From an uncultured Fidelibacterota bacterium (GTDB lineage Bacteria; Fidelibacterota; Marinisomatia; Marinisomatales; UBA1611): DNA of 7,547 bases. The stretch is from contig CALCSS010000157.1 of the NCBI GenBank assembly GCA_937893835.1, positions 1 through 7,547 of the forward strand, read 5' to 3'. This document shows positions 6,605 to 7,547 of the stretch, in pieces; position 1 is the stretch's first letter, and the number at the start of each line of letters is the position of its first letter. The position numbers were made by a program, and so were the translations under genes. The notes below the pieces were generated by a model. The model was not told the DNA's origin and did not search any database. It saw only the letters and a program-made list of their open reading frames with translations.

Positions 6605-7547
6605 TCTAGAGCGTGTAGCACACCCAATAGATCTACAACTCTATTGGAATAACCCCATTCATTGTCATACCAATTGAGGGTCTTAACAAAGTTCCCTTCT
6701 ATCACTCTTGTAAAGGGCGCATCAAATATTGAAGAGTGAGGGTTTCCAATGATATCTGTTGAGACCACTGGCAGCGTTGAATAGTGCAATATGTTCTGTA
6801 AGGGTCCAGAGTCTGCTGCTGATCTGACAGCGTCATTGACCTCGTCTATTGATACATCTTTTTCAAGTCTTACATTAAGATCAACGACAGATCCATCTGG
6901 AACGGGAACCCTCATTGCAATCCCATCTAATTTTCCATTTAATTCTGGAAGCACCTTGCCTACCGCCCTGGCTGCACCAGTTGTTGTAGGAATCACATTC
7001 TCTGCGGCGGCTCTGCTTCTTCTCCAGTCTGAGTGAGGCACATCTGCAAGTCTTTGGTCATTGGTATATGCATGGATGGTATTGATCACACCCATCTCTA
7101 TGCCAAATGAATCATTTAATACCTTTGCCATTGGAGCTAGGCAGTTGGTTGTACAAGATGCATTGGAAACGATCTTATGTTCAGGAAGCAGCCCATCATG
7201 ATTGACACCAAGAACGACCGTATAGTCTATCTCATCTTTAGATGGAACAGTGAGCACCACACGTTTTGCTCCTGCAGAAAGATGATCCTCAAGTTGTTCA
7301 CGTTGACGAAATATGCCTGTGGATTCGATCACGATATCCACTCCTAATTCCCCCCAAGGCAAACTTGATGGGTCACGCTCTGCGACCAATTTTACGGCCT
7401 GGCTTTCAGTTGTTAATATGTCTCCCTCTAGAGTCACCTTTTCAGGAAATCGACCCATGACAGTATCATATTTCAATAGATAGGTTAGGGCTCCTTTATC
7501 AAAGATGTCATTGATGGCAACAACATCCACATCTTCCCTACTATTGA
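6601..7547 (-). CDS. gap: Glyceraldehyde-3-phosphate dehydrogenase, class I (bacterial type), N-terminus cut by window edge
   Basis: Oxidises glyceraldehyde 3-phosphate to 1,3-bisphosphoglycerate with phosphate and NAD, reversibly, in the cytosol. The frame is open to the window end, and its first complete codon there is Asn at 7545-7543. A GTG at 7530 is not the start: the codons before it (NSRED) continue the family sequence, so about 20 residues including the GFGRIGR dinucleotide loop lie outside. Counted from the GTG codon, it shows AINDIFD (5-11), SNASCTTNCLAP with catalytic Cys126, HAYTNDQ with His153, RRSRAAAENVIPTTTGAA (170-187) and NWYDNEWGYSNRVVDL (286-301). The Asp in INDIFD and the Pro in DVPHSD match NAD-preferring enzymes rather than chloroplast NADP types. 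This is the phosphorylating class I form, not the archaeal class II form. It converges on the acyl-CoA ligase, and the two stops share CTAG. Confidence 0.96.
   Translation of the reverse strand, partial: NSREDVDVVAINDIFDKGALTYLLKYDTVMGRFPEKVTLEGDILTTESQAVKLVAERDPSSLPWGELGVDIVIESTGIFRQREQLEDHLSAGAKRVVLTVPSKDEIDYTVVLGVNHDGLLPEHKIVSNASCTTNCLAPMAKVLNDSFGIEMGVINTIHAYTNDQRLADVPHSDWRRSRAAAENVIPTTTGAARAVGKVLPELNGKLDGIAMRVPVPDGSVVDLNVRLEKDVSIDEVNDAVRSAADSGPLQNILHYSTLPVVSTDIIGNPHSSIFDAPFTRVIEGNFVKTLNWYDNEWGYSNRVVDLLGVLHALD
6624..6647. repeat. 8-bp perfect inverted repeat near convergent gene ends
   Basis: CCAATAGA (6624-6631) and TCTATTGG (6640-6647) are perfect reverse complements around an 8-base spacer, about 20 bases past the acyl-CoA ligase stop and inside the 3' end of the dehydrogenase gene. 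It could form a hairpin in the plus-strand transcript, but no T-run follows, so an intrinsic terminator of the usual bacterial kind is not supported. The bases also encode conserved dehydrogenase residues (SNRVVDLLG), so the repeat may be coincidence. Confidence 0.35.

Noticed and set aside
6601..6660. Intrinsic terminator between the convergent genes
   Set aside because: There is no intergenic space, and the only hairpin (6624-6647) has no following T-run on either strand.
6601..7530. GTG at 7530 as a true start giving a 309-residue dehydrogenase
   Set aside because: Codons upstream to the window edge remain open and continue the family sequence, and the essential dinucleotide loop would be missing; the gene is cut by the window.

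Overview
The window carries four complete co-directional genes on the plus strand (about 1015 to 6604), flanked by two partial central-carbon genes on the minus strand. The left edge (1-849) is the N-terminal 283 residues of a pyrophosphate-type phosphofructokinase. The right edge (6601-7547) is a class I glyceraldehyde-3-phosphate dehydrogenase lacking only about its first 20 residues. No tRNA, rRNA, CRISPR array, insertion sequence or prophage signal was seen.

The source is a non-model prokaryote with an AT-rich, compact genome. Genes overlap by 4 bases or abut, one start is TTG, and AGA/AGG arginine codons are common. Clear Shine-Dalgarno sequences are mostly absent. This would suit a planktonic marine archaeon (for example Poseidoniales-like) with bacterial-type glycolytic enzymes. 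It would also suit a bacterium with weak Shine-Dalgarno use, because the only sizeable intergenic region contains both archaeal TATA-like and sigma70-like promoter candidates. I cannot settle the domain of life from this window.

The plus-strand block encodes, in order: a PLP-dependent group II amino-acid decarboxylase related to glutamate, cysteine-sulfinate and aspartate decarboxylases; a GT-B-like transferase resembling CDP-glycerol glycerophosphotransferases (TagB/TagF type); an ATP-grasp ligase; and an acetoacetyl-CoA synthetase-type acyl-CoA ligase. The junctions are ATGA, TTGA and TAAATG, so the four genes are almost certainly one translationally coupled operon.

Taken together, the set could decarboxylate an acidic amino acid to an amine, join that amine to a carboxylate through the ATP-grasp enzyme, and use the transferase to build or decorate a polyol-phosphate or sugar conjugate, with the ligase supplying or salvaging an acyl-CoA. 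This is inference from gene content. I do not recognise the combination as a named pathway, and it is the most interesting part of the window. The flanking glycolytic genes are probably independent transcription units.
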